Positions 7,398 through 15,424 of a stretch of 48,122 nucleotides of DNA are shown here, one piece after another. The position numbers and the translations under genes were made by a program. Numbering within the stretch: position 1 is the first letter of the stretch; every line of letters begins with the position of its first letter. The notes beneath the pieces were generated by a model. That model worked only from the letters and a program-made list of their open reading frames with translations. It was not told where the DNA came from and ran no database searches. Source of the stretch: Bacillota bacterium (lineage in GTDB: Bacteria; Bacillota; Limnochordia; Limnochordales; ZCTH02-B6); NCBI GenBank assembly GCA_017578085.1, contig PKQR01000002.1, positions 1 to 48,122 on the forward strand, given 5' to 3'.

Positions 7398-9194
7398 ATG
7401 CATCAGCGGCGGATACGTAATTTCTGCATCATCGCCCACATCGATCACGGCAAATCGACGCTGGCGGACCGGCTGCTGGAGCGGACCGGCGCCTTGTCGC
7501 AGCGGGAGAGGAAGGAACAGATCCTGGATTCCATGGATCTGGAGCGAGAACGGGGCATCACCATCAAGCTGACGGCCGTCCGCCTGGCGTACCGGGCCCG
7601 GGACGGAGAGGAGTACATCCTCAACCTAATCGATACCCCGGGGCACGTGGACTTTTCTTACGAGGTGTCCCGCAGCCTGGCGGCCTGCGAGGGGGCGCTC
7701 CTGGTCGTGGACGCCACCCAGGGAGTGGAAGCCCAAACCCTTGCCAACTGCTACCTGGCCCTGGAGCACGACCTGGAGATCATCCCTGTGATCAACAAGA
7801 TCGACCTGCCCAACGCCGATCCCGAGCGGGTACTCCGCGAGATCCGGGACACCATCGGGCTTGACCCGTCCACCGCCATCTTGGCCAGCGCCAAGACCGG
7901 TCAAGGCGTCGATGAGATCTTGGAAGCCATCGTCCAGCGCATTCCGCCGCCCAAGGGCGACCCGGAGGCGCCCTTGCGGGCGCTCATCTTCGACTCCCAT
8001 TTCGACGCCTACCGCGGGGTCGTCGCCTACGTGCGCATCGTGGACGGCACCGTGCGGCCCGGCATGCGCATCAAGATGATGAGCACGGGCAAGACGTTCG
8101 AAGTGGACGAGGTGGGCGTCTTTCTACCGGAGATGCGGCGGGTGCCGCAGCTGTCCGCCGGCGAGGTCGGCTGCCTTACGGCCACCATCCGCAATGTGCG
8201 GGACACGCGCATCGGCGACACCATCACCGACGCCGACCGGCCGGCTGCGGAGCCGCTGCCCGGGTACCGTCCTGTAAAGCCGATGGTGTTTTGCGGGCTG
8301 TACCCGGTGGAAAACGAGGATTTCGACGACCTGCGGGACGCCCTGGAGAAGCTGCAGCTCAACGACGCGGCCCTCACTTTTGAAGCGGAGACGTCCAACG
8401 CGTTGGGCTTCGGTTTCCGGTGCGGTTTCTTGGGCCTGTTGCACATGGAGATCGTCCAGGAGCGGCTCGAGCGGGAGTTCGGGCTCAACCTGATCACCAC
8501 CGCCCCCAGCGTCGTGTACCGGGTCGTCTTGACCAACGGCGATGTGGTGGAGGTGGACAACCCGGCCAAGTTCCCGGAGCCCCAGTACATCGATCACGTG
8601 GAAGAGCCCTTTGTGCGGGCGACGATCATGACGCCCGCCGAGTATGTCGGCCCGCTCATGGAGCTGTGCCAGGAGCGGCGCGGCGTCTTCATCAACATGG
8701 AATACACGACGCCCGAGCGGGTGCAGCTCATCTACGAGCTGCCCTTGAGCGAGATCCTGCTGGACTTCTTTGACCGGCTCAAGACCCGCAGCCGCGGCTA
8801 CGCGTCGCTGGATTACGAACTAATCGGCTACCGCGAGAGCGACCTGGTCAAGATGGACATCTTGCTCCTCGGCGAACCCGTGGACGCGCTTTCCTGCATC
8901 GTGCACCGGGACAAGGCGTATTCCCGCGGGCGGCAGCTGGTGGAAAAGCTCAAGGAAGTCATCCCGCGCCAGCTGTTTGAAGTGCCCATTCAAGCCGCCA
9001 TCGGCCGCAAGGTCATCGCCCGGGAAACCATCAAGGCCCTGCGCAAGGACGTCTTGGCCAAATGCTACGGCGGCGACGTCACCCGCAAGCGCAAGCTCCT
9101 GGAGAAGCAAAAGGAAGGCAAGAAGCGCATGAAGCAGCTGGGCCGGGTGGAGGTGCCGCAGGAGGCCTTCATGGCCGTGCTGCGGATCGATTAG
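7398..9194 (+). CDS. lepA: elongation factor 4 (LepA), ribosome-associated GTPase
   Basis: LepA/EF4 is a translation factor related to EF-G that acts on stalled or mis-translocated ribosomes. The 598-residue length is typical. The GTPase domain starts with AHIDHGKST (residues 13-21), followed by DSMDLERERGITIK (switch region), LIDTPGHVDF (G3) and NKIDLP (G4). The C-terminal domain contains KQKEGKKRMKQLG near 575, the basic tail typical of LepA. ATG at 7398 begins MHQRRIRNFC, the usual LepA start. No AGGAGG precedes it, and a perfect -10 lies only six bases upstream. It is followed after two bases by hemW, as in many Bacillota. Confidence 0.97.
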   Translation: MHQRRIRNFCIIAHIDHGKSTLADRLLERTGALSQRERKEQILDSMDLERERGITIKLTAVRLAYRARDGEEYILNLIDTPGHVDFSYEVSRSLAACEGALLVVDATQGVEAQTLANCYLALEHDLEIIPVINKIDLPNADPERVLREIRDTIGLDPSTAILASAKTGQGVDEILEAIVQRIPPPKGDPEAPLRALIFDSHFDAYRGVVAYVRIVDGTVRPGMRIKMMSTGKTFEVDEVGVFLPEMRRVPQLSAGEVGCLTATIRNVRDTRIGDTITDADRPAAEPLPGYRPVKPMVFCGLYPVENEDFDDLRDALEKLQLNDAALTFEAETSNALGFGFRCGFLGLLHMEIVQERLEREFGLNLITTAPSVVYRVVLTNGDVVEVDNPAKFPEPQYIDHVEEPFVRATIMTPAEYVGPLMELCQERRGVFINMEYTTPERVQLIYELPLSEILLDFFDRLKTRSRGYASLDYELIGYRESDLVKMDILLLGEPVDALSCIVHRDKAYSRGRQLVEKLKEVIPRQLFEVPIQAAIGRKVIARETIKALRKDVLAKCYGGDVTRKRKLLEKQKEGKKRMKQLGRVEVPQEAFMAVLRID

Positions 9195-9196
9195 GA

Positions 9197-10339
9197 ATGC
9201 GGGGCTTGTACGTCCACGTTCCCTTTTGCGAAAAGCGGTGCCATTACTGCGACTTCAACACGTACCTGCTGCGGGAGGGCGGTGTCGACCAGTACCTTGA
9301 AGCGCTCGCCCAGGAAGCCGCCCTCTATGCCGCCCGGGACGACGTGGCGGGGGTGGAGTTCGACACCCTCTACATCGGCGGGGGTACGCCGACCGCGCTG
9401 GGCCCGGCACAACTCGAGCGGCTTTTTGCGGCCCTCGCGCCGCTGCGGCTCCGGCCCGGCGCGGAGGTGACGGTGGAAGCCAACCCGGGCACGCTGACCG
9501 ACGCCCGCCTTGCCGTTTTGCGGGCATGGGGCGTGAACCGCATCAGCCTGGGCGTCCAGAGCTTGAACGACGAGCTGCTGGCCCGCCTCGGGCGCATCCA
9601 CACGGCCCGCCACGCGGCCGACTGCTACCGCAGGGCGCGCCGCGCGGGTTTCACCAATATCAACGTCGACCTCATGTTCGGCCTCCCCGGCCAGGACCTG
9701 GCCGACTGGCAGCGCACCCTCCAGGAAGTCATCGCCTGGGGACCGGAGCACATCTCTTGCTACAGCCTCATCATTGAGGAAGGCACCTTCTTCGGCGAGC
9801 TGCACGCGCAAAACGCCCTGCCGCTGCCCGGCGAGGAGGCGGAGCTGGCCATGTTCCGGTACGCCATGGACGCCCTGGGCGAGGCCGGCTACGACCACTA
9901 CGAGATTTCCAACTGGGCGCGGCCCGGTTACGCCTCGCAGCATAACCGCATCTACTGGCTCAACGGGGAGTGGCTGGGGCTTGGACCCGGTGCCCACTCC
10001 CAGTGGCGGGGCGAGCGTTTCGCCAACGAGCGCCTGCCGCAAGTCTACGCGGAGCGCCTGAGAGGCGGCCAGCTGCCCGTCGCGTGGCGGGAAACGGTCG
10101 ACCAAGCCACCGCGGAAGAGGACACGGTCATCTTGGGCCTGCGGCTGCGGGACGGGGTGGATGCCGACGCCTTCGCCCGCCGGTTCGGCAAATCTTTGGA
10201 TGAGGTGTTTGCGCGAGAGATTGCTCGCTTGCTGGAGCTGGGCCTGGTGGAGTGGCGCGGGTCGCGCCTGCGGTTGACCGATAAGGGCTTGCCCGTGGCC
10301 AACCAGGCGTTCCAGGCGTTCCTGCGGGAGCGGGTGTGA
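9197..10339 (+). CDS. hemW: radical SAM heme chaperone HemW
   Basis: HemW is a radical-SAM protein related to coproporphyrinogen dehydrogenase HemN but acts as a heme chaperone or insertase. The 380-residue product has the iron-sulfur motif C11-x3-C15-x2-C18 followed by Phe20. HemN has a fourth Cys at that last position, so Phe favours HemW. YIGGGTPTAL around 55-65 and the ISLGVQSLND segment are the expected SAM-binding and barrel motifs, and the C-terminal winged-helix-like region is present. ATG at 9197 lies two bases after the lepA stop, so translation is probably coupled. Upstream extension into lepA is spurious. The gene is convergent with pyrD. Confidence 0.93.
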   Translation: MRGLYVHVPFCEKRCHYCDFNTYLLREGGVDQYLEALAQEAALYAARDDVAGVEFDTLYIGGGTPTALGPAQLERLFAALAPLRLRPGAEVTVEANPGTLTDARLAVLRAWGVNRISLGVQSLNDELLARLGRIHTARHAADCYRRARRAGFTNINVDLMFGLPGQDLADWQRTLQEVIAWGPEHISCYSLIIEEGTFFGELHAQNALPLPGEEAELAMFRYAMDALGEAGYDHYEISNWARPGYASQHNRIYWLNGEWLGLGPGAHSQWRGERFANERLPQVYAERLRGGQLPVAWRETVDQATAEEDTVILGLRLRDGVDADAFARRFGKSLDEVFAREIARLLELGLVEWRGSRLRLTDKGLPVANQAFQAFLRERV

Positions 10340-10385
10340 ACGGGCCCGTCCCGGTGGCGGCCCCGCGCAGGACTATTCCTTTGGT

Positions 10386-11498
10386 CTACGGGTCCGGCCA
10401 GCGGTCCGCTTCGACGCCCACGGCCTGCTCGACGCGCCCGAGGCCGTCGCGTGCCAGGAGCTGGTCCAATCCTTCCAAAACGGTTCTCACAAACCCGGGC
10501 CCGCCGTAGACGAAACCGGTGAACACCTGGACGAGGGAAGCGCCGGCCTTGATCTTGGCGTACGCGTCTTGAGCGGACATGATCCCGCCCACGCCGATGA
10601 TGGGCAGCCGCCCCCGGGTGCGCCGGTAGATGGCGGCCACGACGCGGTTGGAGAGTTCAAACAGGGGAGCGCCACTTAACCCGCCGGGCAGTTCGGCTGC
10701 ACGGCCGCGCAACCCCGGACGGGAGACCGTCGTGTTGGTGGCGATGATGCCGCTCACCTGGCGCCGCAGGCAGACGTCCAGCACCTCGTCCAGCTGCTGG
10801 GCGGTGAGGTCCGGCGCGACCTTGACCAGAAGCGGCCGCTCGGTGCCCGCGGTCGCCGCGGCGAGCCTGGCGCGGGCGTCGTTGACCGCGGCCAAGAGCT
10901 CGTCCAAGAGCGGCGCTTCCTGCAGCCCCCGCAGTCCGGGGGTGTTGGGAGAGCTCACGTTGATGACCACAAAATCGGCCACCGGATAGACGATTTCGAG
11001 GCAGCGCACGTAGTCAGCGGCGGCCGCCTCCGCGGGCGTGTCCCGGTTCTTCGCAATGTTGACGCCGATGGGTACGGGCACCAGCGCCCGCGCCTCATGA
11101 AGCCGCGTGGCCAGGGCCGGCGCGCCTTGGTTGTTAAACCCCATCCGGTTGATCAAAGCTCGGTGGGCCGGCAGCCGCCAGAGACGCACCGGGGGGTTGC
11201 CGGGCTGCGGGCGCGGCGTGACCGTGCCCACTTCCACAAAGCCAAACCCGAGGGCCGCCAGGGCGGGCGCAGCTTCCGCGTCTTTGTCCAGGCCGGCCGC
11301 CAGCCCCACGCAGTTGGGAAACCGCAGTCCCATCGCCTCCACCGCCAGCCGGTCCGGGGCGGTCGCCAGGCGCCTGCGCAAGGTGGCCAAAAGCCGCGGG
11401 CGGCGGCTTACGTGCGCAAGCAAGCCGACGGCGAGGCGGTGGGCCCGCTCGGGATCCATCGTCCAAAGGATGGGGCGCGCAAGGGTGTACAGGTCCAT
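10386..11498 (-). CDS. pyrD: dihydroorotate dehydrogenase, class 2 (quinone-dependent)
   Basis: PyrD oxidises dihydroorotate to orotate in pyrimidine synthesis. The 370-residue product looks like class 2: an N-terminal membrane-associating helix region (LYTLARPILWTMDPERAHRLA), then GLAAGLDKDAE, VGTVTPRPQPGNP, NRMGFNNQG, the catalytic-Ser segment NVSSPNTPGLR, NTTVSRP and the FMN phosphate site GVGGI. Class 1 enzymes use Cys in place of that Ser and pair with PyrK, which is absent here. ATG at 11498 is chosen; TTG at 11504 is an alternative and no good ribosome site is seen. A weak promoter (TTGACA at 11530-11535, 18-base spacer, TAGGCT) would place the RNA start almost at the ATG. The gene diverges from hrcA and is not part of a visible pyr operon. 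Confidence 0.92.
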   Translation of the reverse strand: MDLYTLARPILWTMDPERAHRLAVGLLAHVSRRPRLLATLRRRLATAPDRLAVEAMGLRFPNCVGLAAGLDKDAEAAPALAALGFGFVEVGTVTPRPQPGNPPVRLWRLPAHRALINRMGFNNQGAPALATRLHEARALVPVPIGVNIAKNRDTPAEAAAADYVRCLEIVYPVADFVVINVSSPNTPGLRGLQEAPLLDELLAAVNDARARLAAATAGTERPLLVKVAPDLTAQQLDEVLDVCLRRQVSGIIATNTTVSRPGLRGRAAELPGGLSGAPLFELSNRVVAAIYRRTRGRLPIIGVGGIMSAQDAYAKIKAGASLVQVFTGFVYGGPGFVRTVLEGLDQLLARDGLGRVEQAVGVEADRWPDP

Positions 11499-11552
11499 CG
11501 GCAACAGCCTACCCGGGCGCCGGGAAGCGTGTCAATGGACGTCCCGTGAAGA

Positions 11553-11582
11553 TTGACAACACTTTTCGGCCGGTGCTATGTT
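11553..11582 (+). promoter_or_regulatory. sigma-A promoter of hrcA
   Basis: A perfect TTGACA at 11553-11558 is separated by 18 bases from TATGTT at 11577-11582. The start would fall near 11590, just before the CIRCE element, the normal arrangement for HrcA-repressed promoters. Confidence 0.75.
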
Positions 11583-11594
11583 GGAAAAGAGGAG

Positions 11595-11621
11595 TTAGCA
11601 CTCTCCGGCGAGGAGTGCTAA
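11595..11621 (+). promoter_or_regulatory. CIRCE operator (HrcA binding site)
   Basis: A perfect inverted repeat TTAGCACTC-N9-GAGTGCTAA occupies 11595-11621, identical to the CIRCE consensus. It sits between the promoter and the hrcA ribosome site, so HrcA should autorepress at normal temperature and release on heat shock. It is the only CIRCE seen in the window. Confidence 0.97.
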
Positions 11622-11641
11622 AGGGGAAGGAGGTGGAGCGC

Positions 11642-12676
11642 GTGCTGGACGAGCGCAAGCGACGGGTACTGCAGGCTGTAACCGACGATTACATCCAGAC
11701 GGCGGAACCCGTCGGGTCCCGCAACCTGGCCCGCAAGTACAACCTGGGGGTCAGCCCGGCGACCATTCGCAATGAGATGGCCGACCTGGAGGAGGAAGGC
11801 TATCTGCACCAGCCCCACACGTCCGCGGGCCGAATTCCGTCGGACAAGGGCTACCGGTACTACGTCGACGAGCTGATGGCACGCTGGGAACCTGGTCCGG
11901 CCGAGCGCTCCGCTATTTACCGGGAAGTGCTCGCCGTACGCCGCGCGATGGAGGAGATGATCCACGAGGCGGCACGGCTTTTGGCCCGGCATACCCAGTA
12001 CGCGTCGATGGTTGCGGCCCCGCGGCTTGAGGCCAGCGTCTTCCGGCGCCTTGACCTGGTTCCGCTGGATGAAACGCGGGTCGTGGCCATCGTGGTGGCG
12101 GATCCCGGCTTCGTGCAGCACCGCATCGTTGAGTTGGGGCGGCCGGTGACCCAGGACCAGTGCGACGCCATGGCCGATCGGCTCAACCGGCGGCTCCTGG
12201 GTGTGCGCTACGGCGACATCGGGCGCGACCTCCTCTCTGGTATCAGGGAAGAGGTGGGTCACCCGGAGCTGTACGATGCGGTGGCGGATCTGCTCACCAG
12301 CGGCCTGGGTGAGCGTGACTCGGATAAGGTCTATCTGGAAGGTACGCTGAATATCCTCAGCCAGCCGGAATTCCGCGACATCGAGCGGGCCCGGTCGCTG
12401 CTGGCCATCCTGGAGGCCCGGGACACCCTCATGCAGGTGCTGAATTACGCGTCCCGGCACAGCGGCACGACCGTCATCATTGGCCAGGAAAACCCGGTGC
12501 CCGCGCTGCAGGAGTGCAGCGTCGTCTCGGCGACCTACCGGCTGGGCGACGAGGTGATTGGTGCCATCGGCGTGCTGGGGCCGACCCGCATGGATTACTC
12601 CAAGGCCGTCGGTCTGGTCCAGTACGTGGCCGATCACCTGAGCGAAGCGCTCATGGCTCTCGTGCGCGGCCGTTGA
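11642..12676 (+). CDS. hrcA: heat-inducible transcription repressor HrcA
   Basis: HrcA is the dimeric winged-helix repressor that binds CIRCE and depends on GroEL for activity. The 344-residue product has the N-terminal helix-turn-helix (about residues 1-75) with TAEPVGSRNLARKY and VSPATIRNEMADLE, then HTSAGRIPSDKGYRYYVD, a near-invariant HrcA stretch. A GAF-like and dimerisation region follows, ending in the conserved GVLGPTRMDY near the C-terminus. AAGGAGG at 11627-11633 is eight bases before GTG at 11642, which fixes this start over the GTG at 11633. The gene has its own CIRCE-controlled promoter and is followed 112 bases later by grpE. Confidence 0.96.
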   Translation: MLDERKRRVLQAVTDDYIQTAEPVGSRNLARKYNLGVSPATIRNEMADLEEEGYLHQPHTSAGRIPSDKGYRYYVDELMARWEPGPAERSAIYREVLAVRRAMEEMIHEAARLLARHTQYASMVAAPRLEASVFRRLDLVPLDETRVVAIVVADPGFVQHRIVELGRPVTQDQCDAMADRLNRRLLGVRYGDIGRDLLSGIREEVGHPELYDAVADLLTSGLGERDSDKVYLEGTLNILSQPEFRDIERARSLLAILEARDTLMQVLNYASRHSGTTVIIGQENPVPALQECSVVSATYRLGDEVIGAIGVLGPTRMDYSKAVGLVQYVADHLSEALMALVRGR

Positions 12677-12695
12677 AGCGCCGCTAGGTCCGGCG

Positions 12696-12725
12696 TGGAC
12701 ATGGCCGCGTCGCGTCCGATATAAT
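12696..12725 (+). promoter_or_regulatory. sigma-A-type promoter upstream of grpE
   Basis: TGGACA at 12696-12701, an 18-base spacer and a perfect TATAAT at 12720-12725 form a strong promoter between hrcA and grpE, with a predicted start near 12732. No CIRCE is next to it, so grpE-dnaK-dnaJ could be transcribed independently of HrcA as well as by read-through from hrcA. Confidence 0.7.
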
Positions 12726-12788
12726 ATGATGGCCCTTGAGGCGTGTCCGCCGCGAGGGACTTTTCTTTGTTCAGGGGAGTCGACGCCG

Positions 12789-13475
12789 TTGCCGCGCAAG
12801 AAGGACGATCCCACTACCAAGCCGATCCAGCCCGAAGCGCCGGCAGACGCGGGGGCGGCCGGGGAGGCGGAGGCATCGGCGACCCAAGAGACGGCCGGTG
12901 CTGAGGCGGCTGTGCAGCAAGAGGTGTCGCCGCGGCCCGCCGGGGAGACCGGCCCGGCCCAAGACGGTGCGGAGCCGCAGGAGGCGGCTGGGCCTGCGAG
13001 TCCTGACCTGGACCAATTGCAAGCCCGGATCGCGCAGCTGGAAGCGCGGGAGCGGGAACTGGCGGACCAGTACGTCCGCCTGCTGGCAGAGTTTGACAAT
13101 TACCGGCGCCGCACCCGGCAGGAAATGGAGGCCCTCCGGTTGACGGCGGCCGAGCGGCTGATTGTGGACATGCTGCCGGTTATGGACGGCCTGGATCAGG
13201 CCTTGGCCGCGGCCGGCGAGGACGCTGCAAGCCCTTTGGGCCAGGGCGTCAGGTTGATCCGGCAGCAGCTGGCTGACGTGCTGGCGCGCCACGGCCTCAC
13301 GCCCATCGAGGCGGTAGGCCGGCCTTTCGATCCCAATACTATGGAAGCCGTGGCCGAAGCCGAACCCGGCGAGGGGGCGCCCCCCGGCTACGTGGTGGAG
13401 GAGTACCGGCGCGGCTACCGGCTGCACAATAAGGTGCTGCGCCCCAGTCTGGTCAAGGTCGCGGCGGCGCGCTGA
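12789..13475 (+). CDS. grpE: nucleotide exchange factor GrpE
   Basis: GrpE releases ADP from DnaK. The 228-residue product has a low-complexity acidic/Ala-rich N-terminus (to about 70), a long coiled-coil helix (about 74-120) with RLLAEFDNYRRRTRQE, and the C-terminal beta domain containing GRPFDPNTMEAV and YRLHNKVLRPSLVKV, both GrpE signatures. TTG at 12789 is the preferred start, with AGGGGAG about nine bases upstream. ATG at 12726 lies directly against the -10 hexamer, upstream of the expected RNA start, so it is unlikely. Downstream dnaK begins 33 bases later. Confidence 0.94.
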   Translation: MPRKKDDPTTKPIQPEAPADAGAAGEAEASATQETAGAEAAVQQEVSPRPAGETGPAQDGAEPQEAAGPASPDLDQLQARIAQLEARERELADQYVRLLAEFDNYRRRTRQEMEALRLTAAERLIVDMLPVMDGLDQALAAAGEDAASPLGQGVRLIRQQLADVLARHGLTPIEAVGRPFDPNTMEAVAEAEPGEGAPPGYVVEEYRRGYRLHNKVLRPSLVKVAAAR

Positions 13476-13508
13476 CCGCGGCCTGCAAGCGACGGGAGGA
13501 GTTTATAG

Positions 13509-15371
13509 ATGAGCAAGGTCATCGGCATCGACCTGGGTACAACCAACTCGGTCGTTGCGGTCGTGGAGGGCGGCGAGCCGGTCGTCATCCCCAACAGCGA
13601 AGGCAGCCGCACCACGCCGTCGGTCGTGGCCTTCACCAAGGACGGCGAGCGTTTGGTCGGGCACGCCGCGAAGCGCCAGGCGGTGCTCAATCCCGACCGG
13701 ACCGTGGTGTCCATCAAGCGCAAGATGGGCACCAACTACAAGGTCCGCATTGACGACAAGGAGTACACGCCCCAGGAGATTTCGGCCATGATCCTGCAAA
13801 AGCTCAAGGCCGAGGCCGAAAACTACCTGGGCCAGCCCGTCACGAAGGCGGTCATCACTGTACCCGCGTATTTCACCGACGCCCAGCGCCAGGCTACGAA
13901 GGACGCAGGCACCATAGCGGGCCTGGAAGTCCTGCGCATCATCAACGAGCCGACGGCCGCGTCCCTGGCCTACGGCCTTGACAAGGAAGGCAACCAGACC
14001 ATCCTCGTCTTCGACCTGGGCGGCGGTACGTTTGACGTCTCGATCCTTGAGATCGGCGACGGGGTCTTTGAGGTCAAGGCCACCAGCGGCAACAACCACC
14101 TGGGCGGCGACGACTTCGATGAGCGCATCATCCGCTGGCTTGTGGAACAGTTCAAGATGGAGCACGGCATCGATCTGACCCGGGACCGCCAGGCCATGCA
14201 GCGCCTCAAGGAGGCGGCCGAGAAGGCGAAGATCGAGCTGTCGGGCGTGACCACCACCAACATCAGCCTGCCCTTCATCGCCATGGGGCCGCAGGGGCCG
14301 CTGCACATCGACGTGACGCTTACCCGGGCCAAGTTTGAAGAGTTGACCCGGGACTTGGTCGAAGCGACCCTGGGGCCGACGCGGCAGGCGCTTAAGGACG
14401 CGGGGCTGGAGCCGCACCAGATCGACAAGGTGATCCTCGTCGGTGGCTCGACCCGCATCCCGGCGGTCCAGGAGGCCATCAAGAACCTCATCGGCAAGGA
14501 ACCCTACAAGGGGATCAACCCCGATGAGTGCGTGGCCATCGGCGCGGCCATCCAGGCCGCCGTGCTCGCCGGCGAGATGAAGGACTTGGTCCTGCTGGAC
14601 GTAACGCCCCTTTCGCTCGGCATCGAAACCTTGGGCGGCGTCTTCACGAAGATCATCGAGCGGAACACGACCATTCCCACATCGGCCAAGAAGATCTTCA
14701 CCACGGCGGCCGACAACCAGACGTCGGTGGAGATCCACGTGCTCCAGGGCGAGCGGCCGATGGCGGCGGACAACGTGACCTTGGGCCGGTTCCGCCTGGA
14801 CGGCATCCCGCCGGCGCCGCGGGGCGTTCCGCAGATCGAGGTCAGCTTTGACATCGACGCCAACGGCATCGTCAAGGTGTCGGCCAAGGACCTGGCGACC
14901 GGCCGGGCGCAGCAGGTGACGCTGACCGCGTCCACCGGCCTCACGTCCGAGGACATCAAGCGGATGGTGGCGGAAGCCGAGAAGTACGCCGAGGAGGACC
15001 GCAAGCGCAAGGAGCTGGCCGAGCTGCGCAACCAGGCCGACAGCCTGATTTACGCTGTCGACCGTACCCTCAAGGATCTGGGCGACAAGGTGTCGCCGCA
15101 GGAGCGGGACAACATCGAGAAGGCCAAGCAGCGGCTGCAGTCGGTCGTCAACGGCAACGACGCCCAGGCCATCAAGGACGGCCTGGAGGCCCTGAGCAAA
15201 GCGCTGCATGACGTGACGATCCGGGCCTACCAGGCCGCCGGCCAGAGCGGGTACCAGGCCGGGCAGACCAGCTTCGGCGGGACGACGCCGGGCGCGAACG
15301 GCAAGGCGGACGGCACGACCGTCGAAGGTGAATATACCGTGAAGAACGATGAGGAGCGGCGGGGCGTTTGA
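13509..15371 (+). CDS. dnaK: molecular chaperone DnaK (Hsp70)
   Basis: DnaK binds exposed hydrophobic peptides in an ATP-driven cycle with DnaJ and GrpE. The 620-residue protein begins MSKVIGIDLGTTNS, the Hsp70 phosphate-1 motif, and has VPAYFTDAQRQATKDAG, NEPTAASLAYG, FDLGGGTFDVS and ILVGGSTRIPAVQ in the ATPase half. The substrate domain follows (DVTPLSLGIETLGG, about 365-380), then a helical lid and a short Gly-rich tail. GGGAGGAG precedes the ATG by about seven bases. It is the central gene of the grpE-dnaK-dnaJ set. No frame disruption is seen. Confidence 0.98.
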   Translation: MSKVIGIDLGTTNSVVAVVEGGEPVVIPNSEGSRTTPSVVAFTKDGERLVGHAAKRQAVLNPDRTVVSIKRKMGTNYKVRIDDKEYTPQEISAMILQKLKAEAENYLGQPVTKAVITVPAYFTDAQRQATKDAGTIAGLEVLRIINEPTAASLAYGLDKEGNQTILVFDLGGGTFDVSILEIGDGVFEVKATSGNNHLGGDDFDERIIRWLVEQFKMEHGIDLTRDRQAMQRLKEAAEKAKIELSGVTTTNISLPFIAMGPQGPLHIDVTLTRAKFEELTRDLVEATLGPTRQALKDAGLEPHQIDKVILVGGSTRIPAVQEAIKNLIGKEPYKGINPDECVAIGAAIQAAVLAGEMKDLVLLDVTPLSLGIETLGGVFTKIIERNTTIPTSAKKIFTTAADNQTSVEIHVLQGERPMAADNVTLGRFRLDGIPPAPRGVPQIEVSFDIDANGIVKVSAKDLATGRAQQVTLTASTGLTSEDIKRMVAEAEKYAEEDRKRKELAELRNQADSLIYAVDRTLKDLGDKVSPQERDNIEKAKQRLQSVVNGNDAQAIKDGLEALSKALHDVTIRAYQAAGQSGYQAGQTSFGGTTPGANGKADGTTVEGEYTVKNDEERRGV

Positions 15372-15424
15372 CCCGCCGCCCCTCTTTCGGTGAGGAGCCC
15401 TTGGGCTCGAGGGCGGTGTAGTGA

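Noticed and set aside
12726..12788. ATG at 12726 as the grpE start
   Set aside because: It directly abuts the -10 hexamer, upstream of the expected RNA start; TTG 12789 has a ribosome site and a GrpE-like N-terminus.
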